A stretch of 64,000 bases of DNA from Phycomyces blakesleeanus NRRL 1555(-) (GCF_001638985.1 NW_017265149.1:499241-563240); one strand, 5' to 3'; shown: positions 1 through 10,175, numbered from the stretch's first letter. Notes: generated by a model from the letters alone, not told the origin. Program-made: numbers and translations.

Positions 1-353
1 TTATTCAAAATCAATTAGATACGTTTGATATGTAATCTGTAATGGTGCCTGTCATTGCTTATACGACTTGGCGCGTTCACTAGAATCGCATTCCTTGACG
101 AATCTTCTTTCCTCGCCTGATGTGGTAACAACGAGAGTTTTTTTTTTTAATTGTATTGCAAAAACTTGCAATGAAGAAAACAGACATCGCTCAACCCTAA
201 GAGCACCTGTACCAGCTACATTATAATGTTTTCAGAAATGTTGCTGCTGGAGATACTTTAAAAGGGTGTTTTTTTTTGCACATTTGCATTGTCTTCCTCA
301 TTTACCCTTTTCTATCCCCGATCTCATGTTTTTTGTACGCCATAAGAGAAGCA
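1..353. other. Unique left flank of the duplicated block
   Basis: AT-rich sequence to the left of the point where copies A and B start to match (near 355 in A and 10177 in B). I see no convincing gene here; the 61-codon frame at 276-461 runs into copy A and has no recognisable features. Confidence 0.5.
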
Positions 354-920
354 GAATCATATAACTATTCATTTATTTTTATGTATTTGTGTAATCGTTT
401 TTGTATAAAGGTTTATGTAAAGCCATCTAGCTATACAAGAATACTCAGAAATTCAGCATAAAGTGATAGTTATATTGCACTAAAAAATTACAGATTTTAG
501 CTGAGAAGCACATGTATTTCGATTTATGAAAGAAATAAGCTACTGGGAATAAGTAAAGATAAAAATAAGAGTAGAATGATTCAATTAAACAGCAAACAGA
601 AAATGTAGATTCTTTTCAATATGCAATTAATAAATTGGGCAATATATACTTCTGTAGATATATAATTGTATATTATATAAAAAAATAAGAATTTTACTTT
701 GTTGTTGTTTCTTTGGGATGAAAGCTGAATAAGTGGTTTGTGTAAGTCTTGTACAATATACCAATTTGGGTTGGGCTTATACAAACCTGACTATTGTGAG
801 AGCTTGTAAAAAGGCTTAGGAAAACACATTTTCTATACCAAAAGCAAATAGCTTGAGCAATTATTCAGAAACAGTTATATTTCTCAGCCATATGTATTCA
901 CCAAGCCATTTCAAAAAAAG

Positions 921-930
921 TATATATAAT
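921..930 (+). promoter_or_regulatory. TATA-like element upstream of secreted peptide gene, copy A
   Basis: TATATATAAT lies 74 nt before the ATG at 1004. The stretch between them is an A/C-rich leader typical of a fungal 5' UTR, with no upstream ATG. The same element sits at 10743-10752 in copy B. Confidence 0.45.
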
Positions 931-1003
931 GTAAGAAAAAGATCCAAAATATCATTCAATTCATATTAATCAAAAACATCAATTCATTCTTAAACTTTAC
1001 ATC

Positions 1004-1183
1004 ATGCGCTCTCCTATGGTTCAAATCTTCTCTACTCTCTGTTTTCTTGGACTCTTGGTAAACTTGACACAGGCAGCTCCGTATGCCCCTGGTGATTGGC
1101 GTTTGAAGTTTCACATGGATCGTCCAGTAGAAAAACCAACCGCAAAATGCATGTGGTATACCGCTAAAAATTTGTGTGCCTAA
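1004..1183 (+). CDS. Small secreted cysteine-containing peptide, copy A
   Basis: A 59-residue open frame, just under usual length cut-offs. It begins MRSPMVQIFSTLCFLGLLVN, a good signal peptide: charged start, hydrophobic core about residues 7-20, then L-T-Q-A before A-P-Y, a plausible cleavage site after residue 24. The mature part would be about 35 residues, basic, with Trp32, Trp51 and two Cys (residues 49 and 58) that could form one disulfide close to the C-terminus. A TATA-like element lies 74 nt upstream and an AATAAA motif about 80 nt downstream (1262). I recognise no family. A pheromone-like, antimicrobial or effector-like peptide is possible, but nothing in the sequence decides this. 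An antisense 77-codon frame over the same bases lacks any such features and is taken as a shadow. The coding sequence in copy B is identical. Confidence 0.6.
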   Translation: MRSPMVQIFSTLCFLGLLVNLTQAAPYAPGDWRLKFHMDRPVEKPTAKCMWYTAKNLCA

Positions 1184-2368
1184 GACCATCTTGCCTTGTT
1201 TTATATAAATTTACTCATTTTGAATAGTATATAAATATATATTAATCAATGTAATATCGAAAATAAATAAAGTTAATACTTCTTTTTGTGACTTTGTAAT
1301 ATACATACTGAAACATAGAACAGAATAGATTCTTTGAACTTTAATAAAATAATAAGGATTTCCACTTTTTATATTTTATTCTCATACATGTATACAATAT
1401 TAAATCTGTGTTGTATTTATTATAAGTGGTTTCATTGAGCTTAATATCTCTGTTTTGGCTACTAAAGACAAAATATAAAGTATTGAGCTACCTCAATTCG
1501 TAGGCATGCCTATATAACTAACATTTTTTTTTTGTTAAACGTAAGACGTATCGAATTTCTTTATAGGCTACAGAAGGTAGATATCTAAAAAATAGGGTTT
1601 AAGTTTTAGTGCAGCAATACTTTACCCTATTCAAAGAATTAAAAGTAGTGTTTGATAAAATAATGCTAATTTTATATCTTATTCAATATATATATCCTTG
1701 GGAAATACTCGGTGGATTGAATGAATACAATCTCTGTAATGCTTACATTAATAAGTATACAAATACTAGTTATATTTTTATTTTAAAGGGTTTATTATAG
1801 CATTATATAACAAATACAACAATTATAATAGGTAACGACAGTGAATTTTTCTCTTTACCATTTCCTATTGATAATATTCTTTGACTGATTTGCGAAGATT
1901 ATCTTGTATGAGCGTAAAGCTTAGCACTTGAAAATTATTTTGAAAAGTAGTACTTACCAATAGACACTATATATCTTTAGCCATAAGTTTGCAGCTCTAA
2001 TATATCATTCACATCTCATAGTATATGTTGAAGTAGATAACCAATTATTTCAGACAATTTAATTTTATTACTTTTATATAGACAAGCCTGATAAAGCTCA
2101 AAATAAATTATTATATGCAGAAATGGTTAATTTGATTGATACTTTCAATTTGAAAAAAAGAAAACAGCTTTAGATCAATGAGAGAATAGACATCTCTTAT
2201 GTGTGTGCGTGTGTATTTAAAACAATATATGAATGCTGGTTATAAGTAAAGATCCAAGAAATTAGTTAAAATATAGCAAAGATGTATTTAATGAATACAG
2301 AGTACAAAATTAATTTCTATTATTATAAAATTAATATATAAAATAGATTTCTATTGACGTTAACTATG
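1184..2368. other. Non-coding AT-rich stretch of copy A
   Basis: No supported gene. It carries AATAAA-type signals just after the peptide gene and is almost identical to 11006-12188 in copy B. A 63-codon frame at 1609-1800 starts at GTG here and ATG in copy B and looks like chance. Confidence 0.5.
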
Positions 2369-2560
2369 TAATTTAATTGGAAGTAAAGTAGTTTAGCTTG
2401 GATATCAAAGAACTTGATAATTTATTCACAAAAATAAAATCAATAATTTGAAAATTTGATCTACTCTAAATATAAATATATTAGCTGGGATGGTCCAAAT
2501 CCCAGTGTATGCTGTCGCAGGTCAGCACCATATTTTACTGGCTATTACATTTCTTCTTCG

Positions 2561-3734
2561 TGCCTTGTCCAGATCCAGAGGAGAGGGGGTCCAACGCCAG
2601 TCCATTCCATTGATTCTTTTTTGATTTTTGATTTTCTTGTTTTTTGATTTGATTTTTTGATCTTTTTTTTTGATTTTTTTTTTATATTTTTTATGATTTG
2701 CTTTTCTTCATTTGATTTGATGAAATATTCTATTCTATTCAATTGTATAGTATAATCTGTTTTGATATTTTTTTAATAGACATGATGTGTCTTGATATGT
2801 CTTGTCTTCAATTGATTTGGGTTGATTTGTATTGACTTGATATGATTTGTATAATGTTCATGGTCATATATACTGAGAGTGACTTTGTTAAAGGACGTCT
2901 TTAGATTTGATTTGAGAGAGAGTTTGAGAAAAGTAATCTTCAGATTTGGTGAAGAGAGACTTTGGAAAAAAACCACTTTCTGATATGAACCCAGAGAGGC
3001 TTTATTAGAAAACGCCTTATTTTTTTAGCCGAGATAGATTTTGTAAAATGACATCTTCCGCTTTGATTAGAAAGATCTTGTAAAAGGACACCTGAAGATA
3101 TGTGACAGGAGAGCCTTTGTAAAGAGTGTCATATAACTTGAGTGGAGAGTTACTTGGTAAAAGAACACCTTCCGATTTAAGCTGAGAAAGGTTTTATGAA
3201 AGAGAACCTTCCGATTTGAGTTGAGAGAGAGAGTTTGTAAAAAAACGCCTTTAGATTTGAGCGGAGGGATGCTTGGTAAAGGGACACCTTCCGATTTGGA
3301 TTGAAAGAATTTGTTAAAGACCAACTTCAGATTTGAGCTAAGAGAGAGTTTGTGAAAGGACACCTTCAGTCTTGAATGAAGAGAGACTTTGGAAAAAGCG
3401 CCTTCAGACTTTAGTAAAGAGAGAGTTTGTGAAAGAACACCTCCAGATTTGAGTGAAGAGAGACTTTGGAAAGAGCGCCTTTTGACTTGAGTGGAGAGAT
3501 ATTTTGGAAAGAACATATTCCGATTTAAGTCGAGAGAGACTTTTTAAAAGGACACCTTCAGTCTTGACCCAAGAGAAACTTTGTAAAGGACACATTGTGA
3601 TTTGAGACAACAAAGATTTTGGAAAGCAGTACCCTCCAGTTTGAGTGGATACAGAGACGCTTCGTTAACGAATGCATTGTTTTTGTTTTTGTTTTTGACA
3701 TTGTTTTTGCTTTGTGTTTTTGATATTTTTTTTT

Positions 3735-3766
<32 letters not shown>

Positions 3767-3844
3767 CTTTTTTTTCTTTTACAAAATATTGGAATGGATA
3801 TTGGACTGGACAATGGACCCCCCCTTCCTGGACTTGAACAAGGC
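2561..3844. repeat. Inverted-arm element containing 39-bp minisatellite, copy A
   Basis: The left arm 2561-2609 and right arm 3791-3844 are imperfect inverted repeats. The reverse complement of the left arm (GGAATGGACTGG, then GGACCCCC, then GACAAGGCA) matches the right arm in order. Poly-T-rich tracts lie just inside both arms and the minisatellite fills the middle. The layout resembles a non-autonomous DNA element with long terminal inverted repeats, but I see no clear target-site duplication. Equivalent structures lie at about 12381-13783 and 60509-61916. Confidence 0.5.
2870..3660. repeat. Degenerate 39-bp minisatellite, copy A
   Basis: About 19-20 diverged units with the theme GATTTGAGT.GAGAGAGA followed by CTTTGGAAAGGACACCTTC. 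The period is close to 39 bp, so minus-strand frames stay open (for example 3067-3516) and read as repetitive Ser/Leu/Lys peptides. Strand asymmetry is strong, with purines on the plus strand. I regard the open frames as a by-product of the period being divisible by three rather than as genes. Confidence 0.7.
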
Positions 3845-3911
3845 ACTGGACCCTATACTATACAACTGCGAAATATATATATTATTAGTTCTAAGATATT
3901 TGATACTCTAA

Positions 3912-5335
3912 TTAACAGCGTAATATTTTTGTGACGCCCAACTGAAATGGGTTCAGTTTTGCTTTGTGTTGTTTTTCAGAGAAAACACCAAGAGCAGGAT
4001 TCCTTTGAATAGCTATATTGTTGCTATTGTGTTTCCGTAGTTCCTTCCGAAATATTTTCTTGCTTGCTGATGGAGGCCTGTAATAGATATACTGGTGCCA
4101 CAGAATTGTCTGCAAAATCCATTCGGGGATCGCCAAAACCTTTTTTTTTATGTATGAAACTACGGCCTTTGACCAATGTATAAAATTCATATTTGAAGAA
4201 ATTGTTGACCCAGTGGAGATTCTTGAAGTGCTTTTGGCCGACCCATGAAATGGTAAGCTCCTGGGTTGTATAATTTGATGGTGCATTTTTGATAGCTTGA
4301 TACAATTGACTTGATCACTTGAATACTTGAGGCGGGATATAGTGCTACACACAATTTTCTTGCGGGAAAGATTTACTACTGGATTGAATTTCCATGATTT
4401 TTTGTAGGAACGGGGGTATATAATTTTCTTAATGTGAGTCAGAGACCGGCCACCAAGTAGCTTGAACACCGTGCAAAATGCTTGATTTTCTTGGTTGATT
4501 GTATTGGTGAGCATCAGTAGACTTTGCATATTTTTGTTACTGTCCTCTCATTCCACCTTTGATAATTTCTTTTTTTGTTCTTTTTTTTTTGTTCTTTTTT
4601 TTTGTTCTTTTTTTTTTGTTCTTTTTTTTTTGTTCTTTTTTTTTTGTTCTTTTTTTTGTTCTTTTTTTTTCTAATTTTTTCCTTTACATATATATATATA
4701 TAAACATCCACTTTTTCTTTTTGCGTTTTAGAACCAGTCTGATATTGGCTTCCTGCTTGACTGATTCTGTCCTCCTCAAACTTTGACTTGATAGTTTGCT
4801 AAAATTAGTCTCATGATATGACCTTTGATTGAATCTTGCTTTTCATTGGCAATCACTTGCGCACGTATTTGGACCCTATATGTGGGTTGTTTGTCCCTGC
4901 TATACAGACATTGCCGGTATTGCTTGCTTTAGCCTACTCTTCTTGACAGGTCTGAATACGACCCGGTTGACCCAATTAATCAAATCTTGGTTCTATATAT
5001 CGGCCAAATTTAAGGACAACTCATAATATGCTGGCTTGTGTTCAACCCATGGCTGTATTAAATACTCATAGCTGTCGATGAAATTCTCGATATCCTATCC
5101 ACTTGGTAGTAGATACTCTACTTGCATAGTATCTACTATATATTATAACCTTAATAGTATTGAAAAAAGCCAAGCGCTTGTTTCCTGAAGCACATCTTGA
5201 GTAGTAGTCATATCAAATAAACGTGGTTTCTTAGGTTTGTAATTGGCATGTGCTGTACATTTGAGATGCTTTTCTGCATCATGCGCTTGACTCATTGATT
5301 GTATCTCTTGTTGATAATCGGCTTGAAAGTATCAT
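3912..5335 (-). pseudogene. Decayed coding region of unknown family, copy A
   Basis: On the minus strand several protein-like stretches follow one another but are broken by stops and frame changes. Positions about 5335-5155 give about 60 open codons with the motif LKCTAHANYKPKKPRLF; about 5120-4890 gives stretches such as FIDSYEYLIQPW and LINWVNRVVF; 4305-4024 gives a 93-residue frame with FGDPRMDFADNSVAPVYL. An overlapping 205-codon frame at 4529-3912 is open in all three copies. The first motif is still recognisable in the more diverged copy C (LKCTTHASGKPEKPRFF), which argues for a real coding ancestor. In copy B the 93-residue frame carries a stop. A retroelement Gag or accessory origin is possible, but I cannot name the family. 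Confidence 0.4.
4562..4682. repeat. T-rich 11-12 bp repeat, copy A
   Basis: About ten units of the form TTTTTTTTGTTC. It makes long Phe/Leu-rich frames on one strand and Lys/Asn frames on the other; none is credible as a gene. Unit number differs between copies A, B (about 14505-14576) and C (about 62640-62770). Confidence 0.85.
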
Positions 5336-6550
5336 AGCAGATATTATAGACCGGCCAGCTGTATATTTTTAAGGACTGCCTATTGTTGACCGTGAAATCC
5401 ATTTGAAAGTCAATAAGATTACCCCTAGACTTGAGCTAATATGTCTATCGGCTCTGCGAAATTCACTAGACGGAACCAAAGACACACAAAAACTTGAATA
5501 ATGTTTTTCTAGAACGCCAAGGGCCACCAAGGTTGACCAAATACGATTTATAGCTGCCAGAAAACCAAACGTCCACGTTTTAGAGCTTAAAATTTTGGTA
5601 TCCATTTTCAAGATCAAAAACCAGGTTCATGGTAGCCCAAACGAATTACATAGCACAATCCATAAACAGAGATATTGAAGCAATACGGCACTCATGCGCT
5701 TGAGAACAAAAGCAAGAAACACAGACAGGGAAATCTATTGACCCAATAGTCAAACGCCTGCGGACAGCAATCAAAAACAAAGAGAGACAAAACCCAGATA
5801 CATGCAACAGTCAAATGCCTGTGGGCAGCAACCAGACCAATAGATGGATAAAGTCCAGATATATGGCAGTCAAACGCATGAGAACAATAATTAAAAACAC
5901 GGGAAAAAACCCCAAGTTTCACAGCAGTCAAAGGCCTGCGAGCAGCACCAGTAACACATGCAAACAAAGTCCAGATACATGGATGACGATTGCCTGAAAA
6001 TAACATCCAGAAACACAGACAGCCAAAGTCTAGACAACGAAACAAAAGGGACCAATAACGTCCAAACAAAATAGGGAAAACCAAGAACCCAAGAACTCGA
6101 TCATAGCCTTGGGGGGTGGAACTCAAAAAGGTTTCTACCAACCCGAAACTATTTTTTTTAAAAATAAATAAATAATTAAATAAATAAATTAGAGTCAATA
6201 AATTTTCAATATGTATAAATAATAAATATAGTAGTAAAAATATAAGTCAAAATTTTACCTTTTTGAGAACCAGAGGGTCGCTACCACCACTTTCGAATAT
6301 ATGCAGACGGTGATTAACAGCAAGTGCAAGGACCCACAACTCAGCCTACACCTGCTCTGCATACATCGGTGTAGACAACTCCACGTCTACCTTCCCTCTA
6401 CTATCCAAAGACTTTGGACTCGGAACCAAACAAGCAAGCGGACCATGGCGTCAAACTTAAAAAAGAATGATTAGCCAGACCTTTGAATATGCGAGCAATT
6501 GGAACCGAACGTAAAGGGGAATCTGACTACCGCCTGCTGACCCTGGCATC
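5336..6550. repeat. 60-bp minisatellite and flanks, copy A (short allele)
   Basis: Within this gene-free stretch, about 5745-6050 holds four to five degenerate units of about 60 bp, each opening with the theme AGTCAAACGCCTGCGGACAG and ending near CCAGATACATG. Copy B carries about 13 units at the same place. Minus-strand frames through the array (such as 5692-6198) read as repetitive Cys/Phe/Leu peptides, but the unit length wanders between 57 and 61 bp, so they are unlikely to be coding. From about 6240 to 6540 the sequence is the 3' flank of the minus-strand gene that follows. Confidence 0.7.
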
Positions 6551-8476
6551 TCATGCTTCATCGTCAAAGTCACTCTCTTCTAACTCAGCAAGGAGATCTG
6601 CCAACACTGAGTCTTGCAGGGTGACGCCCTCGTCGTCATCTTCGTGTTCCTTATCCGAGTCCTCTTCGTCATCATCATCATCTTCTTCACCTTCTAGGAC
6701 TTCTTCTGGACTCTCGGGAGCGGTAGTCAGCCACGCCACAACACCAGGAATTGTGGTAGGCTCTGGTGTCTTATTCTCTGGCAACGACATGCCAGATTGG
6801 CCGGGAAGGCCAGCACCAGAATCAGATCCGGGGAGAAGAGGGGAAGATGGTAGTCTTGGACCCTCCTCTGGATTCCCCACGAGATCTTCTGCAACTTGCT
6901 GTGGGACACAAGTCGCGCCTTTGTTGGTAATGTTTACCTGTTCAAGTGGGAATGGGCAAGCCACACCAGAAGCAGGAAACATGGTTGCAGCACCAGAAAC
7001 CGGAAACATGGTAGCCGCACCAGAGACAGAAAGTCTGGTGGCAGCACCAGAAGCGGGAAACATGGTGGTAGCACCAGAAACAGAGAACATGGTAGCCGCC
7101 ATGATGGGAGAGGCTTTTGAGACTAAGCTCTCATCCCAGTACATGAGGCAATCGTCTTGGTAGTGATCAAGGTTGCCCTTGATCGCTGGAACTACCTCGA
7201 CGGCGAGGTCCATCAGACTGTCGCCATACAAGTCTTCTGGAACCATCGCTAGTTCGTTGTTCACGTTGTACCAGCAGGCTGTGGAGACGTCTGCAACAAC
7301 GACACCGGCATACTCGACATCAAGCATTTCGGAAGACTCTGGCTCAGAGATTATACTCATTGCACAGTCGAGATCTTCCTCATCTGCATCCGTCAGCATC
7401 TGCTCCAAAGGAGTGTCAACAGTGGACAGGAAGTCCATGCGTTCTTGTTGCCCGAAGGCAAAGAGACCTCCGACCAACGCAGGACACTGAGGCACCTCCT
7501 CAGACCAGACAGTGTTTCCACCGTACCAGCAGTCTTCCATGGCCGAAGCCACCTCTGCTCCAACAGCACCCACTTGTTGGGCAGTACACACGGAGAGATC
7601 CCGGCCAGCCCAAAGGTCTTCACTGGTATCCTCAATTGACATAGAGCCAAAGAGAGATACCAGATCGGAAATTTCCGAAAGGATCATCTCCTGGCCAGAG
7701 GAAGGAAGCTCACCAACCAAAGGGAAACTTGGTCTCTGTTCAGTGAATGTGCCTTGTTCAGGGAGACAAGGCGAAGCAAGGAAACACCCAGTTGCAGAAA
7801 CACTGGCAGAGACTTTATCATAGCAGATGCTATGGGTTTCGCTCTGGATACCGTTTTTCAACGGTTCTGGAGTAGATCCAATGGGCTCAGAAGGGTTCGT
7901 CTTTGGAACTATCTCCTCGAACATCTGCTCCTCCAGTTCCTCCCCATAGTATGGGAGTCTGGTTCGGACCAAGCGTTTTAGTCCCTGGTTCTCATGACGC
8001 ACTGGAATGTACGCCACTTGTTCCATGTGGGAACGCTTGTCATCTTCACGAACTGTTGGGTTCATCCGATGGCAGGCGCTGTTCTGTTGCTTTACGGAAG
8101 TAGAACTAGAAAGACCTTCAACATCACTGGCACCATTAATCTCCGAAGAGACAGCAAGACAAGATATAGGCCCCAAGGCATCTCCAAGGGAGCCACTACG
8201 GCAGGAACCAGAAGAAAATACCTCCAACGAAGTACGGAAAGACTGCAAGCAACCTTCATCGTCTGACATATGGTCAATGTTAGTATCTATGTTGATATTA
8301 CAGTACTCAATAGCTGTCTTACCTTTGTGGATTACTTTCATTCCGTATGAGAATAAGCCCATGTTAAAAACAGAGGGGACTAAGAGAGAGGATATAGCTG
8401 CGAAAAGCAGTGCGCAAAAGTAGGCTGAGGCAAGACATAAAGTCTGCAAGGCAAGTTGGATGGGATAGGAAATCAT
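6551..8476 (-). CDS. Acidic 621-aa protein with N-terminal hydrophobic segment, copy A
   Basis: Unspliced, the frame reads 641 codons, but a textbook intron lies inside it at 8322-8263: GTAAGA donor, perfect TACTAAC branch site 20 nt before the CAG acceptor, 60 nt long and without a stop. I favour the exons 8476-8323 and 8262-6551, giving 621 residues. Residues about 5-37 are strongly hydrophobic (signal anchor or signal peptide). About residues 450-500 hold five 9-residue tandem repeats of the type SGAATMFPV (27-bp DNA repeats near 6960-7100). The C-terminus has a Glu/Asp run and ends with acidic and Leu-rich patches (LADLLAELEESDFDDEA). I recognise no known domain and assign no function. 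A TATA box lies 61 nt upstream of the ATG. A 226-codon frame on the opposite strand (6483-7163) is a shadow of the acidic, Ser-poor coding frame. Confidence 0.7.
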   Translation of the reverse strand: MISYPIQLALQTLCLASAYFCALLFAAISSLLVPSVFNMGLFSYGMKVIHKGKTAIEYCNINIDTNIDHMSDDEGCLQSFRTSLEVFSSGSCRSGSLGDALGPISCLAVSSEINGASDVEGLSSSTSVKQQNSACHRMNPTVREDDKRSHMEQVAYIPVRHENQGLKRLVRTRLPYYGEELEEQMFEEIVPKTNPSEPIGSTPEPLKNGIQSETHSICYDKVSASVSATGCFLASPCLPEQGTFTEQRPSFPLVGELPSSGQEMILSEISDLVSLFGSMSIEDTSEDLWAGRDLSVCTAQQVGAVGAEVASAMEDCWYGGNTVWSEEVPQCPALVGGLFAFGQQERMDFLSTVDTPLEQMLTDADEEDLDCAMSIISEPESSEMLDVEYAGVVVADVSTACWYNVNNELAMVPEDLYGDSLMDLAVEVVPAIKGNLDHYQDDCLMYWDESLVSKASPIMAATMFSVSGATTMFPASGAATRLSVSGAATMFPVSGAATMFPASGVACPFPLEQVNITNKGATCVPQQVAEDLVGNPEEGPRLPSSPLLPGSDSGAGLPGQSGMSLPENKTPEPTTIPGVVAWLTTAPESPEEVLEGEEDDDDDEEDSDKEHEDDDEGVTLQDSVLADLLAELEESDFDDEA

Positions 8477-8536
8477 GAGAAATCGCGGGAAGAGAGGTAT
8501 ACGGAAAAAAATGAAAAAATTGAAAGGTTGATGCTT

Positions 8537-8558
8537 CTTTTATAGACAATTTGTCTAT
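8537..8558 (-). promoter_or_regulatory. TATA box overlapping a 17-bp palindrome, copy A
   Basis: On the minus strand TATAAAAG occupies 8544-8537, 61 nt before the ATG at 8476. It overlaps a perfect 17-bp palindrome, ATAGACAATTTGTCTAT, at 8542-8558. Both are identical in copy B. The palindrome is a candidate binding site for a dimeric regulator, which is inference only. Confidence 0.5.
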
Positions 8559-10175
8559 CTCATTCCTTGTTGATGGTACTGCTGTTTCTTTGTGACAGCT
8601 ACTACATTACTCATTCAATCATAGAGCAAAGAATGTAGCTAGGAGTTTTTCTTTGTATTTCTTTCAATTTTCACTTCTTTCCGTAATGATATATATGTAG
8701 TAAAGAGTAGTAATTTAATTTTAACAGCTAACATTAATTTAAGACAAAAAAAAATTGAATTAAATATCGTCTAAAAATGTGCGGATGCATTAAAGCAGTG
8801 GAATTTTTCTTTTAAAAAGTACTAGAAAATGAAAGAGAATGTTGAAGCAAATAAGTAAAAAAAAATATATAGCCAAATAGTTAACCAATATCTAGAAATA
8901 GAGGTTTTTTTCTTTTATTACTTAAAGCTGATCTGTGCTCTGTTTATATAATGTAATCAAATATATGAACTCAAGGAAAACAAGCAGAAAACCAGTGATT
9001 TATATAGACAGCCAATTTGCAAAATGTTATAGCGAAAGAAAAATATTTTGTGCCTATCACTTAAAGTTAGTGATAGTATGATTAGATCGACCAATTTTTT
9101 AAGAGAGTAGATCCTTCATTTTTGAAGAGACCGTGTATTTCTTAGCAAAAATGTTGTTGGAATGAATTATAAATGATATTAAAACTAAAGAACAGAAAAA
9201 TTGTCTACATAATTTGTATGACTATTAGTAGGAAAACGTTGGGGGTATTGGAAGATCTTGAAGATGGAGTGATACACGTTTGTATCAACTAGTGTACTCT
9301 GATCGGCCTGAGAAATGATAAATGTAAGATGAGCTATGTTCATAAAGATCTTCATTAGTTAAATATTGACCTGCTATCAGTAGTAAGTAAAGAGAAAAAG
9401 TACTTGATTCCACTAATATTATTTTTGGGCTTTTGTCTCAAACTCCACGCAAAATTTGCTGGTTATAATATTATACACAAGCAGCTTTGTTATTGTTTTC
9501 TTACTGTCTTTAATACAAGATTAGCTTGATCTTATAATATGAACTTTTTTAATATGAAAAAACCAATGTGAGAATACTATATTAGAAATCATATTGCTTG
9601 ATGATTCTACACAAACTTGACTACTTTGAATGTCTGAAAGTGTATCAGGTGTTTTCTTTAATGTCTATGCTCAGTACTGTTATATTGTTTGAGACAAAGC
9701 ATTACGTTAAAAGTGACCCTTTATGTCATGGATATATATTAATTCAAAGAAAATCTGCTTTGAAACATTTTCTTCTTAAGTTTAAATAGTTCAAAAAGAA
9801 AACATAAAGTAAAAAAAAATTCTAGCCATATGAGACTATAAAGTACTGACCAGTAGTAAAGATGTGATGCCGAGTTTTGAAAATATATTTTAGAATCTAA
9901 AAAAAATCAGTTTTTATATATATATTAAGATAGATAAAATCTCTACCTTTTTGCAGTTATTTCTGTGCGTAAAGGTTTGTAGTTTTAAAGCAAGAATATT
10001 ATATACATATATCAAATATTTATATATAGTAGTACTTTCGTACTTTTTACATATAAAACATATATATATATTTAAATATTTTTTATTAATTAATTATAGT
10101 TAAGTGTTTGAATCTTTTTTAACTAAAACTATATATAATCAAAGCTTAATATAATCATAATAGCGGGATATTCAA
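8559..10175. other. AT-rich upstream region and junction between copies A and B
   Basis: No supported gene. 8559-9100 matches copy B closely, 9100-9700 matches it with many changes and small indels, and 9700-10175 is single-copy spacer rich in TATATA runs. A 63-codon frame at 9598-9789 has no recognisable features. Confidence 0.5.

Larger units (their letters stand above)
2369..5028. repeat. Core repeat block, copy A (three copies in window)
   Basis: This part of the large repeat also occurs at 12189-14943 (B) and 60311-63130 (C). It starts near a GGAAGTAAAGTAGTTTAG stretch and ends just after a CGGCCAAATTTAAGGACA stretch. It contains the inverted arms with the 39-bp minisatellite, T-rich tracts, and most of a decayed coding region on the minus strand. 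Identity to C is very high inside these limits and falls to roughly 70-80% beyond the right limit, so the block behaves as a unit of recent copying or conversion. Confidence 0.75.
354..9700. repeat. Large direct repeat, copy A
   Basis: About 9.3 kb that recurs in the same orientation as copy B at about 10176-20070. Identity looks near 98-99% through most of the unit. It drops towards the right end (after about 9100 here), in one block inside the 621-aa gene, and at the minisatellites. The distance between matching points grows stepwise from 9822 to 10416, mainly from unequal repeat number in the 39-bp and 60-bp minisatellites. The two units are separated only by about 470 bp of AT-rich spacer, so this is effectively a tandem duplication. 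Exact ends are estimated by eye. Confidence 0.9.

Noticed and set aside
956..1189. 77-codon minus-strand frame over the secreted peptide gene
   Set aside because: No signal, domain or promoter features, whereas the plus strand has a clear signal peptide and TATA-like element.
3067..3516. 149-codon repetitive frame in the 39-bp minisatellite
   Set aside because: The period is a multiple of three, so open frames arise automatically; frames differ between copies.
3912..4529. 205-codon minus-strand frame open in all three core copies, considered as an intact gene
   Set aside because: The three copies are too similar for openness to be informative, and the more protein-like sequence lies in another frame that is broken in copy B; listed as a relic instead.
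4559..4786. Phe/Leu-rich frame in TTTTTTTTGTTC repeats (also in B and C)
   Set aside because: Simple-sequence artefact.
5692..6198. 168-codon Cys/Phe-rich frame through the 60-bp minisatellite
   Set aside because: Unit length varies from about 57 to 61 bp and the frame is not preserved in copy B.
6483..7163. 226-codon plus-strand frame rich in Ser, present in both copies (also 16899-17579)
   Set aside because: It is the antisense of the acidic Glu/Asp and SGAATMFPV-repeat coding frame; its repeats mirror those of the minus-strand gene, which has a TATA box, intron and longer frame.
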